A stretch of 64,000 bases of DNA from Cupriavidus necator A5-1 (GCF_000744095.1 NZ_JQLI01000001.1:1798001-1862000), one strand, 5' to 3'. Positions 17,262 through 25,878 are shown, counted from the stretch's first letter. The notes: generated by a model from the sequence alone, not told the origin. Program-made: numbers and translations.

Positions 17262-17795
17262 TCACCGCTTGCCCTCCTTGAACGCAATCCGCCTCGCTTC
17301 CCGCTCGCGTTCAAAGCCCGGGCTCAGCGACACCTCGAGATCGCTTCTGTCGACCGTCGTCCCGCACGCCGGACACACGCTACCAGGCCCGACTTCGTGC
17401 CCACAGGCGCGATGGGTGACTTTCACGGCAAAATCTTCCCCCCGGCTCTTGCACCAGGTCTCGCCCCAAACCCTGAGGGCCTGCACGACGGGGTAGAACG
17501 CGTTGCCCTTCGGGGTCAGCCGATACTCGTACCGCAGCGGCCGTTCGCTGTACGGATGGCGCTCGATCATGCCGTCCGCTTCCAGTGCTTTCAGGCGCGT
17601 GGCCAGCATCTGCGGTGTCGCTTCGGTCTGGATCTGGATCTCCTCGAAGCGGGTGGCACCCAGGTACAGCTCGCGCAGGATCAGCACGCTCCATTTGTCG
17701 CCCACCACCTCCACGGATCGGGCGATCGGGCAGTTCGTGGTTACCGGTTTGGCGTTGCGTCGCACCTTTCCCTCCCAGTCGTCTATTGATTTCAT
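17262..17795 (-). CDS. HxlR family regulator with C-terminal zinc-ribbon
   Basis: 177 residues, longer than a minimal HxlR protein (about 110). Winged helix at about 18-110 (CPIARSVEVVGDKWSVLILRELYLGATRFEEI, then LKALEADGMIERHPYSERPLRYEYRLTPKG), with the conserved redox-type Cys22 near the N-terminus. A C-terminal extension carries CGHEVGPGSVCPACG, a probable zinc ribbon. It lies directly upstream of the MaoC gene on the same strand. Regulators of this group sense aldehydes, quinones or redox change; the signal here is unknown. Confidence 0.87.
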   Translation of the reverse strand: MKSIDDWEGKVRRNAKPVTTNCPIARSVEVVGDKWSVLILRELYLGATRFEEIQIQTEATPQMLATRLKALEADGMIERHPYSERPLRYEYRLTPKGNAFYPVVQALRVWGETWCKSRGEDFAVKVTHRACGHEVGPGSVCPACGTTVDRSDLEVSLSPGFEREREARRIAFKEGKR

Positions 17796-18273
17796 AGTAG
17801 CACGATCTGCCGATATCGTTCACATAAAGTTGCTTAAGGTGCATTTATAGCGGTGAATTTTAGCTTGTCTGAAGCATGGCCGAGCGTCAGGCAGGTTGGA
17901 AACTATGATTGTCATATGAATTGGAATACTGACTGGAACGGATCCGCCGGACCTGCCAGAAAACATTCCGAGCCCTGATCCTGCTGGCGGCCGGTCCCTG
18001 AGCGCGCCGCGCTCCCGGCACTTTCCTGCATCCGGCGAGCCAACACCGCCTTCCCCCGCCGCCTTCCGGCCTGCTCGCCAGGCCGGTTTCACGCGCCGCT
18101 TTGTACCCATTTGTATCAAGCCGGCGGCACGATACGTGCCCTCACACAAACGGCCTTCGCCCGCTATGGGCGAGATACATCGGTCTTCTTAAATGCGTCT
18201 GGTGGCACGGCGGCGCGCAAACAGAGCGATCCCCGGCCCGCAATACCCCACGCAATCTCTCCAGGAAACCAAT
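17796..18273. other. Promoter region between HxlR gene and the bufferin operon
   Basis: About 480 bp with no convincing gene. It must contain the divergent promoters for the HxlR gene and for the DGAR peptide/bufferin operon. CCAGGAAACC just before 18274 is the ribosome site of the first operon gene. Bufferin operons elsewhere are often driven by ECF sigma factors, but I could not assign an ECF promoter here with confidence. Confidence 0.5.
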
Positions 18274-18465
18274 ATGACTACCCCCATCACCAAGCGCATC
18301 GTCCTTGCCATCGCGCTGGTTGCCGCCGCAGCGGGCGCCCAGGCCGCCACCGTGGGCGCACGCGACCCGTACAGCGACGGCGCCCGTTCCGTGCAGGACG
18401 CACGCGACCCGTTCGTCGACGGCGCGCGCAACTCTGATCCCTACCTGGACGGTGCTCGCGCCTGA
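18274..18465 (+). CDS. Secreted DGAR-repeat peptide, first gene of bufferin operon
   Basis: 63-residue precursor. A Sec signal (TKRIVLAIALVAAAAGAQA) is followed by three repeats: DPYSDGARSV, DPFVDGARNS, DPYLDGARA. The leader is close in sequence to that of the four-repeat paralogue at 632-886, so the two share ancestry. No cysteine is present, unlike the bufferins that follow. Start taken at 18274 after CCAGGAAACC. It lies 86 bp before bufA1, on the same strand, so is probably co-transcribed. The aspartate at every repeat could bind metal, but this is speculation. Confidence 0.75.
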   Translation: MTTPITKRIVLAIALVAAAAGAQAATVGARDPYSDGARSVQDARDPFVDGARNSDPYLDGARA

Positions 18466-18551
18466 TGCCCGGCATCGACGCGATCCGCTCCAACCCGTTT
18501 GCCTGACCTCAGCCTGACCGTGCTTTCCCCTTGTTAAATCAGGAGATCCTC

Positions 18552-18827
18552 ATGAACCGCTCGAACGCCCTTATTGCTGCCACCCTGGCCCTGTCGATCA
18601 ATGCCTTCTCCCTCGCCGCGCATGCCGCGGAGCCGGCCAAGGCGCTGGAGAAGTGTTACGGCGTGTCGCTCGCCGGCAAGAATGACTGCGCCGCCGGTCC
18701 CGGCACCAGTTGCGCCGGCACGTCCAAGGTCGACTACCAGGGCGATGCGTGGACCATGGTCGAGAAGGGCACCTGCACAACGATCAAGACGCCCAAGGGC
18801 TACGGCTCGCTGAAGGCGATCCAATGA
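18552..18827 (+). CDS. bufA1: BufA1-type bufferin precursor (DUF2282)
   Basis: 91-residue precursor of a ribosomally made, modified periplasmic metal-binding peptide. Sec signal to about residue 26, then the DUF2282 core with four cysteines at 35, 46, 54 and 75: [31 protein letters not shown] and EKGTC. In this family cysteines are modified by the MNIO enzyme (BufB with BufC) to thiooxazole-type heterocycles, and the product buffers copper. Start at 18552 after CAGGAGATCC. The stop overlaps the DoxX start as ATGA. Confidence 0.9.
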   Translation: MNRSNALIAATLALSINAFSLAAHAAEPAKALEKCYGVSLAGKNDCAAGPGTSCAGTSKVDYQGDAWTMVEKGTCTTIKTPKGYGSLKAIQ

Positions 18828-19273
18828 TGTCGGGCGCCGGCCAACACGTGAGCGCTGCGGCGCCTGTGGCATCGCCAGTGGACTCGGCGCTGCTGCTGGT
18901 GGCCCGCCTGGGCATCGCCTCGGTGTTCTTCCTGTCGGGGCGGACCAAGGTGGAGGGCTTGCTGACGATCAAGGCGTCGACCTACGCGCTGTTCACGTCG
19001 GAGTACGCGTTGCCGGTGATCCCGGCGGAGCTGGCGGCGCAGCTGGCCACCTGGTCGGAACACCTGTTCCCGGTGCTGCTGGTGCTCGGCCTGTTCACGC
19101 GCTTCTCCGCGGCGGCGTTGCTCGGCATGACGGCGGTGATCGAGATCTTCGTTTATCCCGATGCCTGGCCCACGCATCTGACCTGGGCTGGCCTGCTGCT
19201 GCCGCTGCTGGCGTATGGCGGCGGTGGCTGGTCGCTGGACCGTGTGCTGCCGCCTGGCGCAGGCAGGCGCTGA
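18824..19273 (+). CDS. DoxX family membrane protein
   Basis: 149 residues with four membrane helices ([78 protein letters not shown]), the DoxX/DUF417-like layout. DoxX proteins recur in bufferin operons and may serve redox or respiratory coupling. It starts inside the bufA1 stop codon, showing tight coupling. An intrinsic terminator (19272-19293) follows at once. Confidence 0.88.
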   Translation: MMSGAGQHVSAAAPVASPVDSALLLVARLGIASVFFLSGRTKVEGLLTIKASTYALFTSEYALPVIPAELAAQLATWSEHLFPVLLVLGLFTRFSAAALLGMTAVIEIFVYPDAWPTHLTWAGLLLPLLAYGGGGWSLDRVLPPGAGRR

Positions 19274-19293
19274 GCGTAAGCGCTCGCTTTTTT
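19272..19293 (+). terminator. Intrinsic terminator inside the bufferin operon
   Basis: GAGCG (19272-19276), loop TAAG, CGCTC (19281-19285), then GC and six T (19288-19293). The compact stem and U-run fit a weak Rho-independent terminator or attenuator. It would separate the DGAR peptide-BufA1-DoxX segment from the rest and could raise the ratio of first-bufferin message. Confidence 0.6.
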
Positions 19294-19338
19294 CCTACCC
19301 ACTCGATGCAGGCCGCAGCGGCCTGCCGGAGATACGCA

Positions 19339-20100
19339 ATGCGGTTTATTCCGATGCTCGCCACCGCGGTGGTGCTGGCCATCCCCTCGCTCGCCCAGGC
19401 GGCTACGCCGGCGGCGCCACCGGGCGCAAAGAACATCATGCTGGTCCACGATGCCTTTACAGACGCCTCGGGCTGGCGCGTGGTCCACGACATCCTGATC
19501 CACAAGGGCTACAACGTCGCCGTGGTGCAGCTGCCGCACAACACGCTCAGCGACGACGTCGCCGTCGTGCGCGACCGCGTCAGCATGCAGCTCGGCCCCG
19601 TGGTGATGGTCGGCCACGGCTACGGCGGCGCCGTCATCACCGAGGCCGGTGCCCGCGACAAGGTGAAGGCGCTGGTCTACGTCGCGGCGCTGCAGCCGGA
19701 CGTGGGCGAAGGCATGGGCCAGCTCACCGCTTCCATGCCGGCCGCCAGCACCAGCATCCGCTCGACGCGCGACGGCCACCTGTATATCGATCCCGCCAGC
19801 TTTGGCGCCGACTACGCCGGCGACCTCACCCCCAACCGCACCGGCTTCATGGCCGTATCGCAGGTGCCGCTGACCAGCGCCGCGTTCGCGACCAATGTCT
19901 GGACCGCGGCCTGGCACGGCAAGCCGAGCTACGGCATCGTCGCCACCGAGGACCGCCTGCTCAACCCGGACCTGCAGCGCTGGATGTACAAGCGCGCCGG
20001 CGCCAGGGTCACGGAGATCAAGGCCAGCCACGCCGTTCACATCTCGCAGCCTGAAAAGGTTGCGCAGGTGATCGAGGACGCCGCGCGCAACGTGCGCTAG
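19339..20100 (+). CDS. Exported alpha/beta-hydrolase fold protein lacking the nucleophile serine
   Basis: 253 residues: Sec signal (FIPMLATAVVLAIPSLAQA), then an alpha/beta-hydrolase of the salicylate-esterase-like branch (MLVHDAFTDASGWRVVHDIL). The nucleophile elbow, normally GHSYGG, reads GHGYGG: Gly94 (codon GGC at 19618-19620) stands where Ser is expected. The acid region ATEDRLLNP and the histidine region SHAVHISQPEKVA are kept. The mature protein is therefore probably non-hydrolytic, perhaps a binding protein. Start at 19339 after CGGAG. It stands between DoxX and bufA2. Confidence 0.82.
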   Translation: MRFIPMLATAVVLAIPSLAQAATPAAPPGAKNIMLVHDAFTDASGWRVVHDILIHKGYNVAVVQLPHNTLSDDVAVVRDRVSMQLGPVVMVGHGYGGAVITEAGARDKVKALVYVAALQPDVGEGMGQLTASMPAASTSIRSTRDGHLYIDPASFGADYAGDLTPNRTGFMAVSQVPLTSAAFATNVWTAAWHGKPSYGIVATEDRLLNPDLQRWMYKRAGARVTEIKASHAVHISQPEKVAQVIEDAARNVR

Positions 20101-20152
20101 CGGCAGCACCTGTTTTCAGTTTTCACCCCCCACCCAAACCTGGAGTTTCATC

Positions 20153-20425
20153 ATGACCATGACCACCAAGTCCCGTATCACCTTTGCCGCCGCCGCCGCG
20201 ATCGTCGCGCTGACTTCCCTGTCGTCGATCGCTGCGCCGGCACAGGCCGCCGCCAAGGACGAGCCGGGCCGCTGTTACGGCGTCAATGCCTGCAAGGGCA
20301 CCAGCCTGTGTGCCACCGCCAGCAACGACTGCGCCGGCCTGAACGAGTGCAAGGGCAAGGGCGTGCTGGTCAAGCCCGCGTCGGTGTGCCTGAAGGAAGG
20401 CGGCACGCTGACCGAGCCGAAGTAA
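20153..20425 (+). CDS. bufA2: BufA2-type bufferin precursor
   Basis: 90 residues. Sec signal to about residue 33, then a small cysteine-rich core with six cysteines at 41, 47, 53, 60, 66 and 79 and the CKG signatures NACKGTSLC and NECKGKG. The repeated CKG motif is the mark of the BufA2 group of MNIO-modified peptides. It is placed immediately before the BufB enzyme gene. Start at 20153 with CTGGAG upstream. Two different bufferin precursors thus share one modifying enzyme. Confidence 0.85.
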   Translation: MTMTTKSRITFAAAAAIVALTSLSSIAAPAQAAAKDEPGRCYGVNACKGTSLCATASNDCAGLNECKGKGVLVKPASVCLKEGGTLTEPK

Positions 20426-20488
20426 GCGCCGCACCGGTCCCGGGTGGTGCAAGCCACCCCGGGCCGTCCCGCCACGGTTTCCACAAAG

Positions 20489-21328
20489 ATGAGCGAGCCC
20501 ATGCCAGTTCTCAGCCCTCCCTTCGCCGGCTACGGCCTTGGTCTCCGCAAGGAGCACTACCAGGCGTTCCTCGAAATGGAAGTTCCGGTCGACTTCGTTG
20601 AAGTGATCTCTGAAAACTTCATGGTCGATGGCGGCCGGCCCCGTCACGTGCTGCGCGAGGTGCGCAGCCGGTACCCGGTCGTGCTGCACGGCGTATCGAT
20701 GTCGGTCGGCTCCTCCGACGGGCTTGACCGCGACTACCTGCGCCGGCTCAAGGCCCTGGTCGACGAGACCGAACCCCTCCATGTTTCCGATCACCTGAGC
20801 TGGTCGCGGATCGGCGGATTCAATTCGCACGACCTGCTTCCGCTCCCCTATACCGATGAGGCGCTGGATATCGTCTGCGCCAATATCTCGATGGCGCAGG
20901 ACGTGCTGGGCCGCGCCATGCTGTTCGAGAACCCGTCCAGCTACGTTGCCTTCGACGGCGCCGCCATGACCGAGTGGGAATTCCTCGAGGCGATGTGCGA
21001 GCGCACCGGCTGCGGCCTGCTGCTGGACGTCAACAACATCTACGTCAGCGCCACCAATCACGGCTTCGATGCGCACGCGTTCGTCGACGGCATTCCCGCC
21101 GCGCATGTGCGCCAGATCCACCTGGCCGGACACAGCCAGGGCAAGGAATTGCTGATCGACACCCACGACAGCGAGGTCTGCGACGCGGTGTGGCAGCTCT
21201 ACGCCCGGGTACGCGCGCGCGTGGGCGCCGTCGCCACCATGATCGAGCGCGACGACAAGATTCCGCCGCTGGCCGAACTGCTGGACGAGCTGGCCATCGC
21301 GCGCGCGCTTGCGGGAGATGCCCCATGA
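20489..21328 (+). CDS. bufB: MNIO (DUF692) peptide-modifying enzyme BufB
   Basis: 279-residue multinuclear non-haem iron oxidase with a TIM-barrel fold. Metal-ligand signatures are all visible: HGVSMSVGSSDGLD, HVSDHLSW, ENPSSY, LLDVNNIYVSATNHGFD, HLAGHS, DTHDSEV and MIERDDKIP. These enzymes use iron and oxygen to convert peptide cysteines to heterocycles. Two starts are possible, 20489 or 20501; neither has a strong site. Its stop overlaps the bufC start as ATGA. Substrates should be the two BufA peptides upstream. Confidence 0.93.
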   Translation: MSEPMPVLSPPFAGYGLGLRKEHYQAFLEMEVPVDFVEVISENFMVDGGRPRHVLREVRSRYPVVLHGVSMSVGSSDGLDRDYLRRLKALVDETEPLHVSDHLSWSRIGGFNSHDLLPLPYTDEALDIVCANISMAQDVLGRAMLFENPSSYVAFDGAAMTEWEFLEAMCERTGCGLLLDVNNIYVSATNHGFDAHAFVDGIPAAHVRQIHLAGHSQGKELLIDTHDSEVCDAVWQLYARVRARVGAVATMIERDDKIPPLAELLDELAIARALAGDAP

Positions 21329-22077
21329 ACCTCGCCACGCTACAGCAGGACTTCCGCGCCTGGCTGATGACGGCATCGCCCGAAGCGGCGGGCCGCCTCG
21401 GCCCGGACACCGCGGCCGGCCTCGCGGTCTACCAGAACAACTACCGTGCGCAGCTGGTCGGCTGCCTGGAAACGTCATTCCCGCGCGTGCACGAGTGGAT
21501 GGGGGACGAAGCGTTCCTCGCCTCGGCCATCGCGCACATCGACAGGCATCCGCCGCACGCATGGACGCTCGATGCCTATGCCGACGGCTTTGACGCCACG
21601 CTGGCGGCGCGGTATCCCAACAATCCCGATCTGCATGAGCTGGCCTGGATCGAGCACGCCATGTCCGTGGCCTTTGTCGCGAGCGATGCGACGCCGCCGT
21701 CTGCGGCGGCGCTGGCGAGCATCGACTGGGATGCGGCGACGCTGGTGCTGGTGCCGTCCCTGCAGGTGCGCACCACCACGACCAATGCCCACGACCTCTG
21801 GACCGCGCTCAGCGACGGCGAGCCGTTGCCCGAGAGCGAAATGCTGGCAGCGCCTTCCGGGTTGATCGTCTGGCGCAAGGACTTCGGCTGCTACCTGCAC
21901 CAGGTCGACGCGGTCGAGCGCGATGCCCTGATCCACCTGCAGGCGAACGGCCGCTTCGACGCGCTCTGCGAGATGCTGGTCGAGCGCCTTGGTGAAGACG
22001 ATGGCATTGCCCGGGCCGGCGCATTGCTCGCCAGCTGGCTCGGCAATGCGCTGATCGCCCGCATAGAAAGCAACTGA
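21325..22077 (+). CDS. bufC: BufC partner protein (DUF2063)
   Basis: 250 residues. The N-terminal DUF2063 DNA-binding-like domain (TLQQDFRAWLM, GLAVYQNNYRAQLVGCLETSFPRVHEWMGDEAFL) is followed by a C-terminal domain. DUF2063 proteins are the standard partners of DUF692 enzymes and help present the peptide leader. Translationally coupled to bufB through ATGA. Confidence 0.92.
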   Translation: MNLATLQQDFRAWLMTASPEAAGRLGPDTAAGLAVYQNNYRAQLVGCLETSFPRVHEWMGDEAFLASAIAHIDRHPPHAWTLDAYADGFDATLAARYPNNPDLHELAWIEHAMSVAFVASDATPPSAAALASIDWDAATLVLVPSLQVRTTTTNAHDLWTALSDGEPLPESEMLAAPSGLIVWRKDFGCYLHQVDAVERDALIHLQANGRFDALCEMLVERLGEDDGIARAGALLASWLGNALIARIESN

Positions 22078-22112
22078 CCTCTCCCAACGACCTACCCTTC
22101 AGGAAAGATATC

Positions 22113-23159
22113 GTGTTAGATCATGTTTCTTCCCGCCGTGCGTTCCTGGCCACCGGCGTTGCCGGCGCGACGCTGGTCGCGGCCTCGGGCGCACTGGCAG
22201 CTCCCGCCGTCAGACGTATGGCGGCCCGTGCCGGCGCCGCGCCGCTGCCACGCATGCCGGTGCGGCAGGTGCGCACCGATTATCTCGATATCGGCTATCA
22301 CCAGGCCGGTCCGGACAACGGGCGCCCGGTGATCCTGCTGCATGGTTTCCCGTACGACATCCACAGTTATGTGGAGGTCGCGCCGATGCTGGCGGCGCGC
22401 GGCCTGCGTGTCATCGTCCCATACCTGCGCGGGCATGGCACCACGCGCCTGCGCGTTCCCGCCACGCCCCGGGCCGGCCAGCAGGCGGCCATCGGCGAAG
22501 ACGTGATTGCGCTGATGGATGGGCTGCATATCCCGGAGGCTGTGCTGGCCGGCTACGACTGGGGCGGCCGCGCCGCCTGCGTTGTCGCCGCGGTGCGCCC
22601 GTCGCGTTGCATCGGCCTGGTCTCCGTCAACAGCTACCTGATCCAGGATATTGCCCATGCCACCGCGCCGCTGGCGGCGCCGGTCGAATGGGGGCTCTGG
22701 TACCAGTACTACTTCCAGACCGAGCGCGGCCGCGCCGGCCTGGAGGCCAATCGCCGCGACATTGCCCGCATCCTGTGGAAGAACAACTCGCCGACCTGGC
22801 AGTTCGATGAGCAGACCTTTGCGCGTGCCGCCGAGGCCTTTGACAATCCCGATTATGTCGATGTGGTGATTCATTCATACCGGCACCGGCTTGGCCTCGC
22901 GCCTGGTTATCCGCTGCACGAGGCAACCGAGAACAAGCTCGCGGCGCTGCCGCCGATCACGGTGCCGGCCATCACGCTCGACGGTACGGCCGATGGCGTC
23001 GTGCCCGCGACCGATGGCAAGGCGAGCGCGGACCGGTTCACTGGTCCGCGCTCGCATCGCCAGATCCCCGGCGTCGGCCACAACCTGCCGCAGGAAGCGC
23101 CCGCGGCGTTTGCCGATGCGGTGACGGAACTGGTGCGCGGCGGCAAATGGCGTACGTAG
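22113..23159 (+). CDS. Tat-exported alpha/beta-hydrolase, epoxide hydrolase-like
   Basis: 348 residues. A twin-arginine-type leader, SSRRAFLATG, with hydrophobic stretch ends near ALAAPA. The hydrolase domain has the HG oxyanion motif LLHGFP and the nucleophile elbow AGYDWGG with Asp149, as in epoxide hydrolases and haloalkane dehalogenases; the catalytic histidine is likely in VGHNLPQEAP. GTG start at 22113 follows AGGAAAG by about 6 bp. It lies 35 bp after bufC, so is probably the last gene of the operon. Export by Tat suggests folding in the cytoplasm before periplasmic action. Confidence 0.82.
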   Translation: MLDHVSSRRAFLATGVAGATLVAASGALAAPAVRRMAARAGAAPLPRMPVRQVRTDYLDIGYHQAGPDNGRPVILLHGFPYDIHSYVEVAPMLAARGLRVIVPYLRGHGTTRLRVPATPRAGQQAAIGEDVIALMDGLHIPEAVLAGYDWGGRAACVVAAVRPSRCIGLVSVNSYLIQDIAHATAPLAAPVEWGLWYQYYFQTERGRAGLEANRRDIARILWKNNSPTWQFDEQTFARAAEAFDNPDYVDVVIHSYRHRLGLAPGYPLHEATENKLAALPPITVPAITLDGTADGVVPATDGKASADRFTGPRSHRQIPGVGHNLPQEAPAAFADAVTELVRGGKWRT

Positions 23160-23285
23160 TCCTGACTGGGCGTGGCGGTCGTCATGCAAGGCCTTCACGC
23201 CTGTCGCGGATGTAGCGCCTGCGCGCCACGGCTACAGCCGTTGATGATCGCCGTCATGGCGATCGGCCTTCGGCAATGCCTGATG

Positions 23286-23341
23286 CCCACGGCAACTGCG
23301 CCACCCGGGGAGCTTGCTCCGGGTGGCGCAGTTGCCGTGGG
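23286..23341. terminator. Long perfect hairpin between convergent genes
   Basis: A 23-bp perfect stem: left arm 23286-23308 (starting CCCACGGCAACTGCG), right arm 23319-23341, loop of 10 nt. It stands between the plus-strand hydrolase and the minus-strand DUF4148 gene (stop 23362), the place for a bidirectional terminator. The stem is unusually long, and no T-tract follows. Confidence 0.6.
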
Positions 23342-23361
23342 CACTCGTCTTTCTTGCCGGA

Positions 23362-23628
23362 TCAGCGTGCGGCGGCCTCTCGCTGGGCCGCCCGCAGGCT
23401 TTCATAGACGGCAAACCGCCGCTGGTATTCCGCGCTGTTGACGTCGGGGCCGCGGTCGCCGCGCCAGTACTCGGCCAGGCCTGCGCGTGTCCAGGCTTCA
23501 AGGTCGGCGCGAACTTCCGCGCGTGTCAGGGGGCGGGCCGCACCGCTGGCGTCGGCGGCATGTGCCGCGACCGCGAGCGTCGAGAAGAGCAGGGCAGCGG
23601 CGAGGGAAGAGATCGTGATCGGTTTCAT
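23362..23628 (-). CDS. DUF4148 domain secreted protein
   Basis: 88 residues. Sec signal (KPITISSLAAALLFSTLAVAAHA) followed by the short DUF4148 motif LTRAEVRADLEAWTRAGLAEYWRGD and a basic tail. This family of small periplasmic proteins of unknown function is very abundant in Burkholderiaceae. Start at 23628 gives a normal signal peptide. Confidence 0.85.
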   Translation of the reverse strand: MKPITISSLAAALLFSTLAVAAHAADASGAARPLTRAEVRADLEAWTRAGLAEYWRGDRGPDVNSAEYQRRFAVYESLRAAQREAAAR

Positions 23629-24023
23629 GTTGGTCCAGGTCCTTCTTGAGTTCTGCAGGGCATCCGGTACGATGCTTTCAGGTGCGCAAGGCGTTGATCG
23701 CCCCATGGCATCTGAACCGCGTCCGGAGCTTGCATTTCACCGCTGCGGTGTATCCCCAATGTTTCCGCCAGGGCCGATGCTTGTATAACTGCTTGTCGAT
23801 GCCGTTGCTTCACACATTGCGATACGCGAGCGGGGTGTGTTCGCCGCGCCGTGACGACTTGGCGGCACATCTGCGTCCGTCGCCATGTATCGCTGTGTAT
23901 GCAGGTGGCATTCAGACATGGAAGCTTGCAAATCCACGCCTTCGTGGAAACAGGGCGGATACACGCCCACCGTCAAATCGCTGCTGCCCTAAAAACGAGC
24001 CACAAAAGACGATTGGAGGACCC
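23629..24023. other. Intergenic region upstream of the porin gene
   Basis: About 395 bp. No gene recognised; TTGGAGGACCC immediately before 24024 is the porin ribosome site. It should contain the divergent promoters. Confidence 0.5.
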
Positions 24024-25100
24024 ATGAAGAAGACATTCGCAGTGATCGCCGCATCCGTAGCCGCCAATGCGGTGTATGCCCAGACCAGCGTCACCCTGTT
24101 CGGGATCGTCGACGCCGGCTTCGAATACAACAGCAACGCAGGCGCCAGTGGCGACAACCTGTTCCGGCTGAGTTCCGGCAACCAGTCCGGTTCGCGCTGG
24201 GGCGTGCGTGGCGCGGAGGACCTGGGTGGCGGGCTGAAGGCAGTCTTCCTGCTGGAAAGCGGCTTCGACCTGGATACCGGCAACTCGGCCCAGGGCGGGC
24301 GCCTGTTCGGCCGCAATGCCTATGTCGGCGTGGAAAGCCCGTATGGCGCGCTGCTGTTGGGACGGCAGCAGACCGCCTTGCGCGACTTCAACAACCTCTA
24401 TGATCCCGCCGCGACGGCCGACCGCTACGGCATTCTGGGGATCGCGCCTGAGTTCGGTGCGCGCGCGGACAACGCAGTCAAGTATGTCGGCAACTTCGGC
24501 GGTCTCACCGCATCGGCCTTCTACTCGTTCCAGGCCAATGGCAGCGAGGTGGCCGGCAGCAACGTGTTCGGGCGCGAGTACGGCGCCTACGTCAGCTACG
24601 CCAACGGCCCGTTTGCGGTAGGCCTGGCCTACGACGATGCGCATGTCGGCACCCCGGCCAACCAGGCGCCGGTGCTGCGGCGCTACGCGGTCGCCGGCAC
24701 GTATGCGGTGGGACCGGCCAAGGCGTTCGCCGGCTACCGGCTGGCCAAGGCCTTCGACGGCGCCATGTTGCCCGGCGCGCAAGCGGCCAATGCCGGCTCG
24801 AACCTCTACTGGCTCGGCCTGGCGTACAAGCTGACGCCGGCGTTCTCGTTGACCGGCGCAGCTTACTATTCGGATTTCCGCCATACCGGGTCGGACCCGT
24901 GGCAGTTCGTGGTGACGGGCGACTACACCTTCACCAAGCGCACCGATCTCTATGCGTCGGTGGCCTACGCGCTCAACAAGGAAAACTCGTACCTGGGCGT
25001 CAACGGCTACAACAGCGGCACCGGCGCGAACGCCATCATCAACGTGCAGCCGGGCTCGAACCAGCTGGGCGCGGTGGTGGGCATCCGGCACAGGTTCTGA
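24024..25100 (+). CDS. Outer-membrane general porin (OmpC/Omp32 type, Gram-negative porin_4)
   Basis: 358 residues with signal KKTFAVIAASVAANAVYA and the beta-proteobacterial porin opening QTSVTLFGIVDAGFEYNSNAG. The PEFG-like constriction-loop region and the terminal residue are typical: the protein ends in IRHRF, with the C-terminal Phe required for outer-membrane assembly. Such trimeric 16-strand porins admit small anions. Start at 24024 after GGAGGACCC. Gene stands alone. Confidence 0.93.
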   Translation: MKKTFAVIAASVAANAVYAQTSVTLFGIVDAGFEYNSNAGASGDNLFRLSSGNQSGSRWGVRGAEDLGGGLKAVFLLESGFDLDTGNSAQGGRLFGRNAYVGVESPYGALLLGRQQTALRDFNNLYDPAATADRYGILGIAPEFGARADNAVKYVGNFGGLTASAFYSFQANGSEVAGSNVFGREYGAYVSYANGPFAVGLAYDDAHVGTPANQAPVLRRYAVAGTYAVGPAKAFAGYRLAKAFDGAMLPGAQAANAGSNLYWLGLAYKLTPAFSLTGAAYYSDFRHTGSDPWQFVVTGDYTFTKRTDLYASVAYALNKENSYLGVNGYNSGTGANAIINVQPGSNQLGAVVGIRHRF

Positions 25101-25195
25101 GGGCGTCAGCCGGCAGGGAGAGATTGGGCTGGCAAATCGAACCCGGGGGTTGCACAATGGCCTGCATGCGTCCTGACTGGCGCAAGGAGCACCGC

Positions 25196-25783
25196 ATGAA
25201 TCCCTCCAGGCTAATCGTCGCGGCCGCGCTGGCCGCGGCGGCCCTCCCGGTGATGGCGCAACCCGAGACGCGTGTGGACGTGGCGTCGGGCGTGGGTGCC
25301 ACCATGGTGACCGGCACCGTCAAGGCCACGGCCACGGTGACGGCCATCGATGCCGCCACGCGCACCGTCACGCTCAAGAACAAGCAGGGCAAGCTCACCG
25401 ATGTCCAGGTCGGCGAGGACGTGCGCAACTTTGAACAACTCCGCGTGGGCGACATGGTCACCGTCGAATACAAGGAGGCCTTGTCGGTCAGCCTGAACCG
25501 GCAGAGCGGCATGCGCTCCAGTATCGAACGCGAGACCGTGGACCGGGCTGCGCCCGGCGCCAAGCCCGGCGGCACGGTCGGGCGCGAGGTCGCGGTCACC
25601 GCCGACGTGGTGGCTGTCAACCAGAAGACCGGCATGGTGACGCTCAAGGGGCCAAAGGGCAGGACGGTGGACGTCCATGTCCAGGATCCGGGGCAACTGA
25701 AGGCGGTTCGCCGCGGTGACCAGGTGCAGGCCGTCTACACCGAAGCGCTTGCGATCTCGGTCACGCCCGCCAAGTCGCGCTGA
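25196..25783 (+). CDS. Secreted protein with duplicated beta-domain
   Basis: 195 residues. Sec signal (LIVAAALAAAALPVMAQ) followed by two copies of one domain: ATVTAIDAATRTVTLKNKQG...VGDMVTVEYKEALSVSL and ADVVAVNQKTGMVTLKGPKG...RRGDQVQAVYTEALAISV. Each copy looks like a small OB or S1-like beta barrel of about 60 residues. Start at 25196 after AAGGAG. Family unnamed to me; likely periplasmic. Confidence 0.72.
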   Translation: MNPSRLIVAAALAAAALPVMAQPETRVDVASGVGATMVTGTVKATATVTAIDAATRTVTLKNKQGKLTDVQVGEDVRNFEQLRVGDMVTVEYKEALSVSLNRQSGMRSSIERETVDRAAPGAKPGGTVGREVAVTADVVAVNQKTGMVTLKGPKGRTVDVHVQDPGQLKAVRRGDQVQAVYTEALAISVTPAKSR

Positions 25784-25878
25784 GGGGAGGGATGGCCATG
25801 CCAGCGCCGGCTTCAAGCCGCCGCTGGCGCAGATGGCATGGGCCTCTCGTGCCGCTTCTGCCTGACTTCTCCCTGGCG

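Noticed and set aside
17796..18273. Possible ECF-sigma promoter before the bufferin operon
   Set aside because: GTA- and CGATA-like pieces are present near 18100-18135, but spacing does not fit any standard ECF pattern, so no site is claimed.
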